A DNA stretch of 64,000 nt from Flavobacteriales bacterium UBA6051 (GCA_002427735.1 DIYP01000005.1:237440-301439); one strand, 5' to 3'. Positions 43,359 to 52,175 are shown, numbered from the stretch's first letter. The notes: generated by a model from the sequence alone, not told the origin. Numbers and translations are program-made.

Positions 43359-44579
43359 TCAATCTAACCATACTTGCTCGAAAAAGCGTTGCGCTCTGGG
43401 AGAATTCATGAACTTATTTCCGCCATACGCCTTGATTACTACAAAACTTTCTTCGTCCATAATAACGCGTGCCCAGTAGAGCCCTTCTGGGTAAGAATCT
43501 GCTAAACCTTCGTAAGCTTCTCCTCCATTGTCCAACTGAATTCGTCGCACTGGACTTTGCATAGGGCTAGCTATGTAATTCTCAGCGATCTGCTCCAATC
43601 CAATATCTTGCGTCCTTGGATAAACTTCTAACTCATATGAATTCCCTTGCCCAAAGTCTCGGTACACCAATTTCAAATCGAATTCATCATTTTCAGGAGT
43701 CAGAATCTTTGGTTTTCCCGGAAAGCGCGCATGCAATCCCAACGAGTCATTTGAATATTCATAAAAGCGATGTGAGAACACATGTACTCGTTCTTTCGTT
43801 GGTGCTTCGGAATAAGAGGCGGTAATCATTCTCAACTGATATCCTTTTCTTCTCAGCAAATTAATTAACCCGGTGTTACCAGCTAGATGCCCTGCTCCAA
43901 CTGCGCAAAACAACACATCCCCGTTTCTTAAAATTGTATCAATCTCTTGGGCCATTGTCTCATTTCGCCCAATAATTAGTTTGTCATAACCATCCGGGTA
44001 AAGTGCAAGAGAAGCCCTCAACATTTCATCCAACTTGTAAATATCACCAGTAAGGTACATTTCCAACATGTCTTCCTTATCCATCAATAACGACTCGAGA
44101 CGCATATTACTGAAGTCCGGCAAATTGAAATCTGACAACAAGTTTAGTTGGAAATCAACTGATTCAAGAGGTGAAAACGCCTTGTCAGCGTTATAACAGT
44201 ACTGTTGAAAAAAAGCATCCAGAAACTGAGGCATTCCATCCTCATCGCCATAATAAGTTTCTGAAGGATTGGAGCTAGACACATATGGTTGCCCAGCATT
44301 ATCATAATTGACATCTACCGAAGATATCCGTGTATCCCATTCGTCAAACAAAGAAAAAACATCAGTTTCTAATGCAACAACTTTTGCTCGATCCAACGCG
44401 TAAAAAGTAGAATCACTTAAGTGAAAGAGGCGTTTGTCGTTTGAATGGAAACTTCCAAAGAGGTACGAACTCTCGGCTAAACCATTCCCAGAAATCTCCC
44501 ATAACAATTGATGCTGCTCATCCACCTTTTGTGCGAATGAGATAAATGGAAAAACAAGAAGTAGGGCGAACCTGAACAT
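43359..44579 (-). CDS. TraB/GumN-family secreted protein
   Basis: The protein has 406 residues with a signal peptide (FPFISFAQ). The TraB/GumN (TIKI-like) domain shows LLWEISGNGLAESSYLFGSFHSND at the start, VVALETD, and the late VGAGHLAGNTGLINLLRRKGY motif. Members have been proposed as metal-dependent peptidases. Residues about 270-400 are an extra region of unknown type. Cellular role unknown. Confidence 0.85.
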   Translation of the reverse strand: MFRFALLLVFPFISFAQKVDEQHQLLWEISGNGLAESSYLFGSFHSNDKRLFHLSDSTFYALDRAKVVALETDVFSLFDEWDTRISSVDVNYDNAGQPYVSSSNPSETYYGDEDGMPQFLDAFFQQYCYNADKAFSPLESVDFQLNLLSDFNLPDFSNMRLESLLMDKEDMLEMYLTGDIYKLDEMLRASLALYPDGYDKLIIGRNETMAQEIDTILRNGDVLFCAVGAGHLAGNTGLINLLRRKGYQLRMITASYSEAPTKERVHVFSHRFYEYSNDSLGLHARFPGKPKILTPENDEFDLKLVYRDFGQGNSYELEVYPRTQDIGLEQIAENYIASPMQSPVRRIQLDNGGEAYEGLADSYPEGLYWARVIMDEESFVVIKAYGGNKFMNSPRAQRFFEQVWLD

Positions 44580-44608
44580 GAAAGCTTAAATTACAAAAAC
44601 CTATTCAC

Positions 44609-45841
44609 TCAACCAATCATACGTTCAATGTTCATATCACCAAAAGAGTATGGAATATATGCAAGATTCGGAATTTCCTTTGTGATCAAAACGGGTGTCT
44701 TCTTGCCAAGTGAAATCGTCCCATGCGTTTCCGATAAATCCATGGCATAAGCGGCATTAATCGTTAGAGCATTCAAGGCTTCCTCAGGTGTCATTTTCAT
44801 TTTAACACAGGCCAATGACCAAACGAAGCTAAGGTTTCCACTTGGGGTCGATCCGGGGTTAAAATCGCTTGCCAGAGCAACTGGCAGGCCATTGTCCATT
44901 AAACGACGTGCATCTCCGAAGGGTATTGACAGAAAATGAGAACAACTTGGTAAAATGGTTGGCATGGTAACCCCATTCTTTAAGGCTTCTATGTCTTCGT
45001 CTATCAACTCTTCCATATGATCTACAGACAAAGCGCCAAGTTTTACTGCTTTTTTAACGCCTCCCATTGCGGAAAACTGGTTGACATGTACCTTAGGCTT
45101 GAGACCAATATTGATCCCGACTTGTAGAATTTGCTCCATCTCCTCAACACTGAAGTAGTTACGCTCGCAGAACACATCTATATAATCAGCTAATCCTTCT
45201 TCAGCAATTACGGGAAGCATTCCCTGAATAATCTGATCGATATAGCCTTGGTGGTTTTCCTTAAACTCTGGGGGGAAAGCATGAGCACCCAGAAATGTTG
45301 CTTTAATAGTGATAGGTGCCTCCGCTTTTAGTCGTTTTATAACCCGCAACATCTTCAACTCCGCTTCTATTGTGAGCCCATAACCCGACTTTATTTCAAG
45401 TGCCCCGGTTCCGTAAGACATTAATCGCTCAATTCTTATCATTGCATGTTCAAAGAGTTCATCTTCTGACATCTCCTGAAGTCGTCGCGCCGAATTTAAA
45501 ATTCCACCACCCCTTAACGCTATTTCTTCATATGAGAGTCCATTGATACGATCTACAAATTCCTCCTCTCTTGATTTAGCAAAAACAGTGTGTGTATGTG
45601 AATCGCAAAAAGCCGGTAACACGAACTTGCCCTCTGCATCAATCACCTCTAGGTTTCTCCAATCCGTTATTCCTCCCCAATCTTTCATTTCACCGTATGC
45701 CACAATGATTCCACCTTCAATTGCCAAATAGGCATTTTCCAAAATGGGAAGTTCTTTCATTTCCTTTCCCTTGCGAATGGTTGGCAGATTTTCTCCGTAT
45801 TGAACGAGTCCTTTGATGTTTTTGATGAGCACTTTTTTCAT
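44609..45841 (-). CDS. hutI: Imidazolonepropionase
   Basis: The protein has 410 residues from the ATG at 45841, chosen because a -7 box ends five bases upstream. It is an amidohydrolase-fold enzyme with the metal motif DSHTHTVFA, the family pattern IKSGYGLTIEAELKMLRV, the later HVNQFSA His and the final SDFNPGSTPSGN. It hydrolyses imidazolone propionate to N-formimino-glutamate in histidine breakdown. Other hut genes are not adjacent. Confidence 0.93.
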   Translation of the reverse strand: MKKVLIKNIKGLVQYGENLPTIRKGKEMKELPILENAYLAIEGGIIVAYGEMKDWGGITDWRNLEVIDAEGKFVLPAFCDSHTHTVFAKSREEEFVDRINGLSYEEIALRGGGILNSARRLQEMSEDELFEHAMIRIERLMSYGTGALEIKSGYGLTIEAELKMLRVIKRLKAEAPITIKATFLGAHAFPPEFKENHQGYIDQIIQGMLPVIAEEGLADYIDVFCERNYFSVEEMEQILQVGINIGLKPKVHVNQFSAMGGVKKAVKLGALSVDHMEELIDEDIEALKNGVTMPTILPSCSHFLSIPFGDARRLMDNGLPVALASDFNPGSTPSGNLSFVWSLACVKMKMTPEEALNALTINAAYAMDLSETHGTISLGKKTPVLITKEIPNLAYIPYSFGDMNIERMIG

Positions 45842-45846
45842 GTTAC

Positions 45847-45854
45847 CAAAGCTA
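45847..45854 (-). promoter_or_regulatory. -7 box (TAGCTTTG) for hutI, probable leaderless transcript
   Basis: The minus strand reads TAGCTTTG, a full TAnnTTTG match, with five bases to the ATG at 45841. The longer frame to 45859 would start inside the promoter. Confidence 0.65.
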
Positions 45855-45957
45855 ATCATCTTGAACTGAACGATGGAATTTTATGATTGCATATCTCACA
45901 AAAAACCGAGCTTGAAATTAAAATCGGTGGAAATGGCCTGAATTCAATTAAAAACTA

Positions 45958-45965
45958 TAAATTTG
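45958..45965 (+). promoter_or_regulatory. -7 box (TAAATTTG) for tRNA-Leu
   Basis: Full TAnnTTTG match, 18 bp before the tRNA 5' end. Confidence 0.6.
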
Positions 45966-45983
45966 CTCCCGCTATCAGAAAAT

Positions 45984-46065
45984 GCCTGGGTGGCGGAACT
46001 GGTAGACGCGCTGGATTCAAAATCCAGTGCCTTCGGGCGTGCGGGTTCGATTCCCGCCCCAGGTA
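45984..46065 (+). tRNA. tRNA-Leu (anticodon CAA)
   Basis: The 82-nt gene folds as a class II tRNA. The acceptor stem GCCTGGG/CCCAGGT (G-T first pair) has discriminator A at 46065. The anticodon stem CTGGA/TCCAG encloses TTCAAAA with anticodon CAA at 46018-46020, reading UUG. A long variable arm (TGCCTTCGGGCGT) and the T arm GCGGG-TTCGATT-CCCGC follow. The CCA end is not encoded. Confidence 0.97.
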
Positions 46066-46070
46066 CGAAA

Positions 46071-46097
46071 GCTCCAACAATTGTTGGAGCTTTTTTT
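46071..46097 (+). terminator. Terminator after tRNA-Leu
   Basis: GCTCCAACAA (46071-46080) and TTGTTGGAGC (46081-46090) form a perfect palindrome followed by seven T. Confidence 0.9.
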
Positions 46098-46144
46098 ATT
46101 TCTAATGAATTCTTAGTAGATCATCCAATCTAGATTGTGAAAGA

Positions 46145-46285
46145 TCAGTGCTGAATAATAACCTTTCTAGTTCCAAAATGATTATTGCCGTCGTAGATGG
46201 TAATCTAGTAAACACCCTGTGGTAACTAACTCAAGTTTTTCTTACATGAAAATTTACGACTGGAAAGGTTAAACCACACTAATAA
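46145..46285 (-). pseudogene. Relic of a T9SS C-terminal sorting domain
   Basis: On the minus strand, from 46285 to the stop TGA at 46147-46145, the frame reads FNLSSRKFSCKKNLS, stop, LPQGVY, stop, ITIYDGNNHFGTRKVIIQH, stop. The LPxGVYxxxxxDG...KVIIQ pattern is that of a type A T9SS sorting tail. Two internal TAG codons (46228-46226 and 46207-46205) and the lack of any upstream start show that it is decayed. The body of the former gene is no longer recognisable in 46286-46515, where I see nothing else. Confidence 0.75.
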
Positions 46286-46515
46286 TTATGATTTATTGCG
46301 CCAATTGTTAAATTTACATCGAAACGTGTGCTAAACTCAAAAGTCTTTCACGAGACTTCTATAAAACAAAATGCGAAAAAACTGAGCAGGTATTCTAGTG
46401 ACTCCTGCCACTATTACCTCGTGTTGAACTGGTGAATTTATTCTCCAAACGTTTGAAGAGTGAGGTTAAAAAAGCCTTTTGAGCAGCCATTGATTTTCAT
46501 TTAAATTGATAGATA

Positions 46516-46860
46516 GTGAGAGTTCTAATCGTTGAAGATGAAATGCTAGTTGCCATGGCCTTGAAATTGAACCTGGAGGCCTGTGGACATGAGATAATCG
46601 GTATCTCATCAACAGAGCAAATGTTTTGGCAATTCGTAGAAGGCGAACCAGATCTTATATTTCTGGATACACAGTTAAAAGATGAAACGACAGGCATTGA
46701 GTTGGCCCGAAAGTTTAGACAGGAAAACACAAAAACACCCATTATTTTTACCGTTGAGAGCGAACGAGAAGTTAAACTTTTGGAAGTAAGCAACTCAAGT
46801 ATTTTAATGAAGCCCGTTTTCTTCGAAAGCCTTGAAGAACACTTGAAGCAAGCATTGTAA
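46516..46860 (+). CDS. Stand-alone response-regulator receiver domain
   Basis: The 114-residue protein starts with GTG. It is a CheY-like receiver only: Glu7-Asp8 acidic pair, phospho-acceptor Asp51 in LIFLDTQLKD, Thr79 and Lys99 (ILMKPV). There is no output domain and no adjacent kinase, so it probably passes phosphate or binds a partner. Its start has no ATG nearby. Confidence 0.85.
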   Translation: MRVLIVEDEMLVAMALKLNLEACGHEIIGISSTEQMFWQFVEGEPDLIFLDTQLKDETTGIELARKFRQENTKTPIIFTVESEREVKLLEVSNSSILMKPVFFESLEEHLKQAL

Positions 46861-46886
46861 TTCTAACGCTATTTGTTGCGTTAGAA
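46861..46886 (+). terminator. Hairpin just after the receiver gene
   Basis: TTCTAACGC (46861-46869) pairs with GCGTTAGAA (46878-46886), starting directly after the stop codon. It lacks a T-run, so termination probably needs the next hairpin. Confidence 0.4.
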
Positions 46887-46904
46887 ACGTATCCTTAAAA
46901 AATA

Positions 46905-46934
46905 AAAAAGTCGGCACTTACGTGCCGACTTTTT
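46905..46934. terminator. Bidirectional terminator between convergent genes
   Basis: A 13-bp perfect stem (46905-46917 with 46922-46934) around TTAC has A and T runs within its arms. It serves both the receiver gene and the minus-strand lipoprotein gene that ends at 46958. Confidence 0.9.
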
Positions 46935-46957
46935 CAAGTATTGAATGCAACAGCTGA

Positions 46958-47593
46958 TTACTCAGCAGCCGCCATTTCTTCCTCTACTAATGCGTCAACA
47001 TCAATTACGTTGTTATCATCCAACAAGAAGTTATTCGCCGCTGCGTATGTTTTCTGGAATTCAACCCAACGCGTATCCACTTCGATGTAAGAATCATATG
47101 CTTCTTCCATTTCAATGTACTGATCAATCTCTTCGTCTGTCCAATCCTCATCTGGTTTCACCATGATTTCAGCAAGACCACGGAAATGGTCATTTACGAT
47201 ATCTTCAACTGCCTGGAACCACTCAATAGTTAAGTCATGAAACTCAGCACGCAATGGCCAGCTTTTGTTCTTATAAAGATCGATCGACGTTCTACCTTCA
47301 TCAATCAATCGAAGACAAGAGTCCATAGTAGCATTGAACTTCTCTACAGTAGTTGTTTCGTCTTCGTCTAATGTAAGTACTTCTCTAAACTTTACATCAA
47401 CTTCAATAACTGCTGCAAGTAATCCGGCAAAGTACTCTTCTCCATCTTTTGCATTTCCGTTTGCAAAACTATTGGCAGCGTTATCGATATCTTCTTTATC
47501 GTCAAGACGCTCATCCAAAGAAGTATCAACAGACCCTCCACATGACGCCAAGAATAAAGCAGCCATTGGGATCGCGATTAAAAATCTTTTCAT
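46958..47593 (-). CDS. Lipoprotein of unknown function
   Basis: The protein has 211 residues with lipobox LASC (Cys18). The rest is helical and strongly acidic (LDERLDDKEDIDNAANSFANG, DEDWTDEEIDQYIEMEE). I recognise no family. Its ending, VDALVEEEMAAAE, shows no sorting tail. It is probably attached to the envelope facing the periplasm. Confidence 0.7.
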   Translation of the reverse strand: MKRFLIAIPMAALFLASCGGSVDTSLDERLDDKEDIDNAANSFANGNAKDGEEYFAGLLAAVIEVDVKFREVLTLDEDETTTVEKFNATMDSCLRLIDEGRTSIDLYKNKSWPLRAEFHDLTIEWFQAVEDIVNDHFRGLAEIMVKPDEDWTDEEIDQYIEMEEAYDSYIEVDTRWVEFQKTYAAANNFLLDDNNVIDVDALVEEEMAAAE

Positions 47594-47761
47594 TTTTGGT
47601 TAAATTAAATTAGATAAATTATTTGCCGGACAAGATAGAAAAAAGTTGGCGTTCGGCTGATAAAAAGTATAATTGATTATCAACAACGCGTAAACTTGAT
47701 GAAACATCTTACTGAAAACCGTCATTTCTTCGTCGAGAAAACTGCAAAAGCCATCCTAATT

Positions 47762-47791
47762 ACAGTTCATCATCCTAATTCGACAGTTCAG
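47762..47791 (+). promoter_or_regulatory. LytTR-type operator: two direct 9-mers, 12-bp spacing
   Basis: ACAGTTCAT (47762-47770) and ACAGTTCAG (47783-47791) are separated by exactly 12 bp. Both fit the known LytTR half-site [TA][AC][CA]GTTN[AG][TG], usually found as direct repeats with 12-13 bp between. The pair ends 33 bp upstream of the -7 box at 47825, where an activator would sit. Confidence 0.7.
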
Positions 47792-47824
47792 CTATTCTCT
47801 TTTTTTCTTAATAGCCCAAGGAAG

Positions 47825-47832
47825 TATGTTTG
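47825..47832 (+). promoter_or_regulatory. -7 box (TATGTTTG) for the 47856-50567 operon
   Basis: Full TAnnTTTG match, 23 bp before the ATG at 47856 and downstream of the LytTR-type operator. Confidence 0.7.
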
Positions 47833-47855
47833 AAGCATAATTAATTGTAAACGCT

Positions 47856-48746
47856 ATGAAAAGAATAACAACAATTTTAGCATTATCGATCTCAGTAATT
47901 GGACTTGCTCAACAAGCTGAGGTTGTGAACGGACTGGAAGGATTTGAAAACTGGAATCCCGCAGAAGTTGGTGAGCTACCAATAGGATGGGACGGATTCA
48001 ACAAAAACGTTCAATTCAACGGTATGACCGTTGGAACGGTGGAATGTGTTAAGAAAAGTGCTGTAGATCCTTATGAAGGAAACTTCTCCGTGAGCATTGA
48101 AAACACCCCGATTATGGGAGGCCCAGCAGTCCCAGGTATTTTAACTGTCGGCGATTTTGTCGTTGATTGGAACGCTCAGGATGGAGATATAGAAGGTGGC
48201 GAAGCTTATACGCAGTTACCGTCTGAGCTCTCCGGACACTTTAAATACACTCCAGTGGGAATAGATACTGGTTTCGTATCTGTGTGGTTTCTTGAAAATG
48301 GTCAACAAGTCGGTTCTGGGCGAACTGAATTTTTTGGAACTACCAGTGATTGGACCTCTTTTACGGTTGATATAAATTTCAACGCTGGGGCCACTCCTGA
48401 TTCTATGAACATGATGTTTTCATCATCCGCCTTAGCGGCTCCTCCGACGGGTTCTAGACTGGAAATCGATGCTATTGCTTTTCAAGCATTCCTTTCGACT
48501 AAAAATCAGGAAATTAGTGAAGTCTTATGTTATCCAAACCCTACTTCCGATCACTTGCAAATAGAATGGGGTAAACCAGTCCGCGGAACCGTTGATTTAA
48601 TTGATGTGAATGGAAAAATTGTACTAAGTAAAATAACCGAGGGATCATCAGTGAAGATGAATATTTCTGATGTTCCATCTGGAATATATCATCTGAAACT
48701 CAAAACAGAGCGGACTGTGCTTATGGAAACGATAGTTATTGAATAA
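47856..48746 (+). CDS. Secreted T9SS protein with PCMD-like domain
   Basis: The protein has 296 residues with a signal peptide (SVIGLAQQ). Residues about 20-210 resemble the putative carbohydrate-metabolism (PCMD) jelly-roll: GFENWNPAEVGELPIGWDGFN, LSGHFKYTPVGIDTGFVSVWFLENGQ, and SRLEIDAIAF near the end. A type A T9SS sorting tail closes it (CYPNPTSDHLQIEW, VPSGIYHLKLKT). It is the first gene of an operon with a LytS-type kinase and a LytTR regulator, so it may be the output or the sensor aid of that system. Confidence 0.8.
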   Translation: MKRITTILALSISVIGLAQQAEVVNGLEGFENWNPAEVGELPIGWDGFNKNVQFNGMTVGTVECVKKSAVDPYEGNFSVSIENTPIMGGPAVPGILTVGDFVVDWNAQDGDIEGGEAYTQLPSELSGHFKYTPVGIDTGFVSVWFLENGQQVGSGRTEFFGTTSDWTSFTVDINFNAGATPDSMNMMFSSSALAAPPTGSRLEIDAIAFQAFLSTKNQEISEVLCYPNPTSDHLQIEWGKPVRGTVDLIDVNGKIVLSKITEGSSVKMNISDVPSGIYHLKLKTERTVLMETIVIE

Positions 48747-48770
48747 GCGAAAGAAGTTAATTTAAAGGTC

Positions 48771-49799
48771 ATGGAGACTCAAAAAAATAAATCGCAAAAG
48801 ACAATGATCAATATTGGTATCATCCTACTCATCAGTGTAGGATGTACCTTTTTCTTTGCTGGGTTTAACAATCGTATTTCTGACATTCTGCTTAATATAC
48901 TTTATGGGACAATAATTGGTCTCTCTATAGCTATTGGAAGTGGAGTGATCAGTCGAATGGTTTTCAGGAATGAACGCGCTTATGCGCAGCCCTCCCGCTA
49001 TTTCATGATGGCTATTTTATCAATCATCGCGTACATCATAATCATCGTACTGGTCATTAATTATGCCTGGTTTAAAATTACCCAAGGAACAACTTTTCAA
49101 GAAATGCTTAATCACCCGTACGCGAGATATGCGATTGGTAGCGAAGTGGTACTGGGTACATTAATTTACCTTATTGTTCTTGCACGGCATTATGCTAGAG
49201 ATTTAAAGATTTACTACCAACGACTTTCAGAAGCTGAAAATCAATTGTCTAAGTATCGTTATGATACATTAAAGAGTCAATTGAACCCACACTTCCTTTT
49301 TAATTCACTGAATACTTTAAGCGGATTGATATATATGGACACGGAGCGTGCAGATGATTTTATTCATCGCCTATCTAGTATATATAGATACGTGCTAGAT
49401 GTACAGAATGTGGAAGTTGTAACGACGGAAACGGAAATGAAATTTGTAAACGATTTTTTATACCTCAACAATATTCGTTTTGATAATCAGATTAGGACAA
49501 CAATTGATGTTGTGGATTCAGATACATATGTTGTTCCGATGGCGATACAGTTATTAATTGAAAATGTGATTAAACACAACTCAATTAGTGGGACTTCTCC
49601 TCTACAAATATCCATCACCACAAAAAATGACTATTTAGTGGTAAAAAACAACATACAATTGAAACTGGAAAAGGAACCTTCGCATCAAATAGGGCTGGCA
49701 AACTTACGTGAACGCTATTCGGCACTAACCGATAGAGCTATCGATGTTGAAGAAACAACTGAATCCTTTTCAGTTCGCATACCATTATTGAAAAAGTAA
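48771..49799 (+). CDS. LytS-type membrane sensor histidine kinase
   Basis: The protein has 342 residues. Four membrane helices lie in 12-138. A short coiled coil leads to the His_kinase domain with His174 in QLNPHFLFNSLNTLSG, then PMAIQLLIENVIKHN and a shortened ATPase end (HQIGLANLRERYSAL). The classical DNGxG box is replaced by VVKNNIQ, as in many kinases of this subfamily in Bacteroidota. It pairs with the LytTR regulator 6 bp downstream. Confidence 0.92.
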   Translation: METQKNKSQKTMINIGIILLISVGCTFFFAGFNNRISDILLNILYGTIIGLSIAIGSGVISRMVFRNERAYAQPSRYFMMAILSIIAYIIIIVLVINYAWFKITQGTTFQEMLNHPYARYAIGSEVVLGTLIYLIVLARHYARDLKIYYQRLSEAENQLSKYRYDTLKSQLNPHFLFNSLNTLSGLIYMDTERADDFIHRLSSIYRYVLDVQNVEVVTTETEMKFVNDFLYLNNIRFDNQIRTTIDVVDSDTYVVPMAIQLLIENVIKHNSISGTSPLQISITTKNDYLVVKNNIQLKLEKEPSHQIGLANLRERYSALTDRAIDVEETTESFSVRIPLLKK

Positions 49800-49805
49800 A
49801 ACTAT

Positions 49806-50567
49806 ATGCGCGTACTGATTATTGAAGATGAAAAAATCGCTTTTCAAAAATTAAAAGCAATGCTACAATTGCTCGTGCCTGATATCGAAATTGTGGGACA
49901 TGCATCATCTGTAATTGAAGGAAAGAAACTCGTTGAGAAGCACAAGACCGTTGACCTCGCCTTTTTCGATGTTCAACTCGAGGACGGATTAAGCTTTACG
50001 ATTCTTGAACAGACCAACTATCAGTTTCCTATAATCTTCACGACTGCCTACGACGACTACGCGATTAGAGCATTTGATCATCATAGTATTGCCTATTTGC
50101 TCAAACCGATTCAAAAAAAAGACCTTGAGAAAGCGTTAAAGAAATACAGCCCTTCGCAATACAATGCAGACTATTCTTATCTATTAAAAAAAGCAATTGA
50201 AGAAGTCAGAAAGAAACGATACAAAGAACGCTTCACTGTCAAAATAGGAGATAAAATACGTTTATTCGAAACCGACGAAATTGCCTGCTTTTTTAGTCGT
50301 GAAAAGGGCAGTTTTCTTTGTTCTTCTAGTAATAAGCACTTTGCTGTAGACTATCCGTTGGATGAAATCGTAGCTTTAATTGATCCAACTAAATTCTTTC
50401 GAATAAACAGAAAACATATTGTTTCTATTAATGCTATTGAAAAGCTTGTGCAATTCACGAATTCTCGCTTAAGAGTCGTTTTAAATATTGAATTTGATGA
50501 AGATTTAATCGTTGCGCGGGAAAAAGTAAAAGCTTTTAAAAATTGGCTTGAAGGAGATACAGAGTAG
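49806..50567 (+). CDS. LytTR-family response regulator
   Basis: The protein has 253 residues with a receiver (Glu7-Asp8, Asp55 in LAFFDVQLEDG, Thr in FTTAYDDY, Lys in YLLKPI) and a LytTR DNA-binding domain at about 145-250 (FRINRKHIVSINAI). It ends the operon 47856-50567. The LytTR-type repeat at 47762-47791 in front of the operon suggests autoregulation. Confidence 0.94.
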   Translation: MRVLIIEDEKIAFQKLKAMLQLLVPDIEIVGHASSVIEGKKLVEKHKTVDLAFFDVQLEDGLSFTILEQTNYQFPIIFTTAYDDYAIRAFDHHSIAYLLKPIQKKDLEKALKKYSPSQYNADYSYLLKKAIEEVRKKRYKERFTVKIGDKIRLFETDEIACFFSREKGSFLCSSSNKHFAVDYPLDEIVALIDPTKFFRINRKHIVSINAIEKLVQFTNSRLRVVLNIEFDEDLIVAREKVKAFKNWLEGDTE

Positions 50568-50591
50568 TTTTCACAAAATGACCACAAAAAA

Positions 50592-50616
50592 AACCGATGC
50601 CTTCAAGACATCGGTT
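50592..50616 (-). terminator. Terminator of the acidic T9SS-protein gene
   Basis: AACCGATG (50592-50599) pairs with CATCGGTT (50609-50616). On the minus strand it is followed by a run of T (the A-run at 50586-50593 on the plus strand). Three more hairpins precede it in the 3' UTR. Confidence 0.85.
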
Positions 50617-50712
50617 ATTTGGGCAACGCCCACCTATGCTGGAGTGAAAATCACTCACTCTATGAAAAAGAATACTCCCTGCTGCCAAGAGCAGGTCTCA
50701 CTCTTACTAAAA

Positions 50713-52050
50713 CTACTTTACTACTACTTTCTCAGAACGTACATCACCACCTTGTTCAATGTTGATGATATAAATCCCTGAACCAAATTCTTTCAAGTTC
50801 AATTCTTTGCTATACTCTCCTGAGAATTTTCCTAGGTTCTCCTTGAAGACGCTCTTTCCTTGAGCATCCACTACTTCAATGCGAGTTTTTAGCTTTTGAG
50901 GCTGATTCAGACGAATTGTGACAACCCCTTCTGTTGGGTTTGGATAAACGGATAAGTCTGCCCCTTTCATTGGTTGTTTGTTTTCTACGCGAACATTATG
51001 CTCCACTTCTTGTGAAGGATCGTAATCTTCTGTCACAATCACTACCGTGAAGTCTTCTTCATCATTGGAAATAAAACGCATTTCATGATTCAACGCATTG
51101 GACTCATGGATCTGATCTCCTTCTATGATAATAACCTCTTCGTGATCTCCATCTACTCTTGAGTCTACTTCAATACGCTTCATAATCACTTTCGATTCTC
51201 CTTCTTCGAACTCCATTTCTTCCACTTCTTCCAATATCTGCTCAATCTTGATTTCTAACTCTTCTCCCAATCCATCTAGTTCGTCCAATTCAATATTGAG
51301 TTCTTCAAGAGTTTCTAGTTCAAAGTCTTCAATATTATCTCCGTCAATCTTAATCACCATATGCTGCTTATGATCTCCATGATTTCCCTTCAATTGTTTG
51401 ATCTCTTCTTCACTCACCTCAACTTCCTCACCATTGACAAATTTTTGAACTTTCATGTTTCCATCGTCGTCAACATCGCAAATGATCTTTACATTTTCCG
51501 ACTTTTCAGTCCATTGAAGGTCTTCTCCTCCGTGTTCTGATCTTACCTCCATTTTGATCACTTTTTCGCCTCCATTGCCCTCATTTATCTGAATTTGTTT
51601 GAGGTCTTCTTCTGTTACTTCAACTTCTTCACCATTAACGAATTTTCGTGTAACCATTTCACCATCTTCGCCCACTTCACAAATCATTTTCACTTCTTTG
51701 TCACTATGCGACTCAATGAAAACGTTATCTCCCATCTCTTTGACAATTATTTGCTCGTGCTTTCCACCTTCATCATTTGAAATGAACACATTACCACCTT
51801 GCCCTGAGGCAATTTCAATAATTTCCACATTGTCACTCTCAATGCCTTTATCAGCAAGAAAGTTATCCACTGTGTAAGATGAATTCATCGGTACGACAGT
51901 ATCGTATTCCACTATTTTACCATCTGCATGATGAATTACCTGATAACGCTTTTTCTTATCATCATCCTGCTTCCCTTTAAATGAAGCTAATACACCTGCT
52001 AAAGCGATAAGCCCAGCTCCTGCAAGTATCATTTTTTTTCCATGTAACAT
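50713..52050 (-). CDS. Acidic secreted T9SS protein divergent from an OmpR-type two-component system
   Basis: The protein has 445 residues. The N-terminal hydrophobic segment (7-22) can be a signal peptide. A strongly acidic body holds two related repeats: residues 120-152 and 187-220, each of the form KxICxVxxDGxMxxxKFVNGEEVEVxEExxKQ. Residues 230-340 are Glu/Asp rich with amphipathic strands. A type A T9SS tail starts near 368 (DLSVYPNPTEGVVTIRL, FGSGIYIINIEQGG). The acidic repeats suggest cation binding. It is transcribed away from the kinase at 52190, with three GGTTAAAG repeats between them. Confidence 0.78.
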   Translation of the reverse strand: MLHGKKMILAGAGLIALAGVLASFKGKQDDDKKKRYQVIHHADGKIVEYDTVVPMNSSYTVDNFLADKGIESDNVEIIEIASGQGGNVFISNDEGGKHEQIIVKEMGDNVFIESHSDKEVKMICEVGEDGEMVTRKFVNGEEVEVTEEDLKQIQINEGNGGEKVIKMEVRSEHGGEDLQWTEKSENVKIICDVDDDGNMKVQKFVNGEEVEVSEEEIKQLKGNHGDHKQHMVIKIDGDNIEDFELETLEELNIELDELDGLGEELEIKIEQILEEVEEMEFEEGESKVIMKRIEVDSRVDGDHEEVIIIEGDQIHESNALNHEMRFISNDEEDFTVVIVTEDYDPSQEVEHNVRVENKQPMKGADLSVYPNPTEGVVTIRLNQPQKLKTRIEVVDAQGKSVFKENLGKFSGEYSKELNLKEFGSGIYIINIEQGGDVRSEKVVVK

Positions 52051-52109
52051 ATCTATATAATTTGGTTGCTAAATCTTGTGCTAAATTATGCTAAGTGCTT
52101 CTCGCAAAG

Positions 52110-52149
52110 GGTTAAAGAAATGAAAACAAAGGTTAAAGTTAGGTTAAAG
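52110..52149 (+). promoter_or_regulatory. Triple GGTTAAAG operator for an OmpR-type regulator
   Basis: GGTTAAAG occurs at 52110-52117, 52131-52138 and 52142-52149. Start-to-start spacings are 21 and 11 bp, i.e. about two and one helix turns. Direct repeats with about 11-bp spacing are the usual form of OmpR/PhoB-family sites. The third copy ends 26 bp before the -7 box at 52176. Confidence 0.65.
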
Positions 52150-52175
52150 TGCTTTTTTTACCGGAGGCAGCATTC

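Noticed and set aside
46098..46144. A further RNA gene between the tRNA terminator and the T9SS relic
   Set aside because: No stem of useful length, no promoter box and no T-run could be found.
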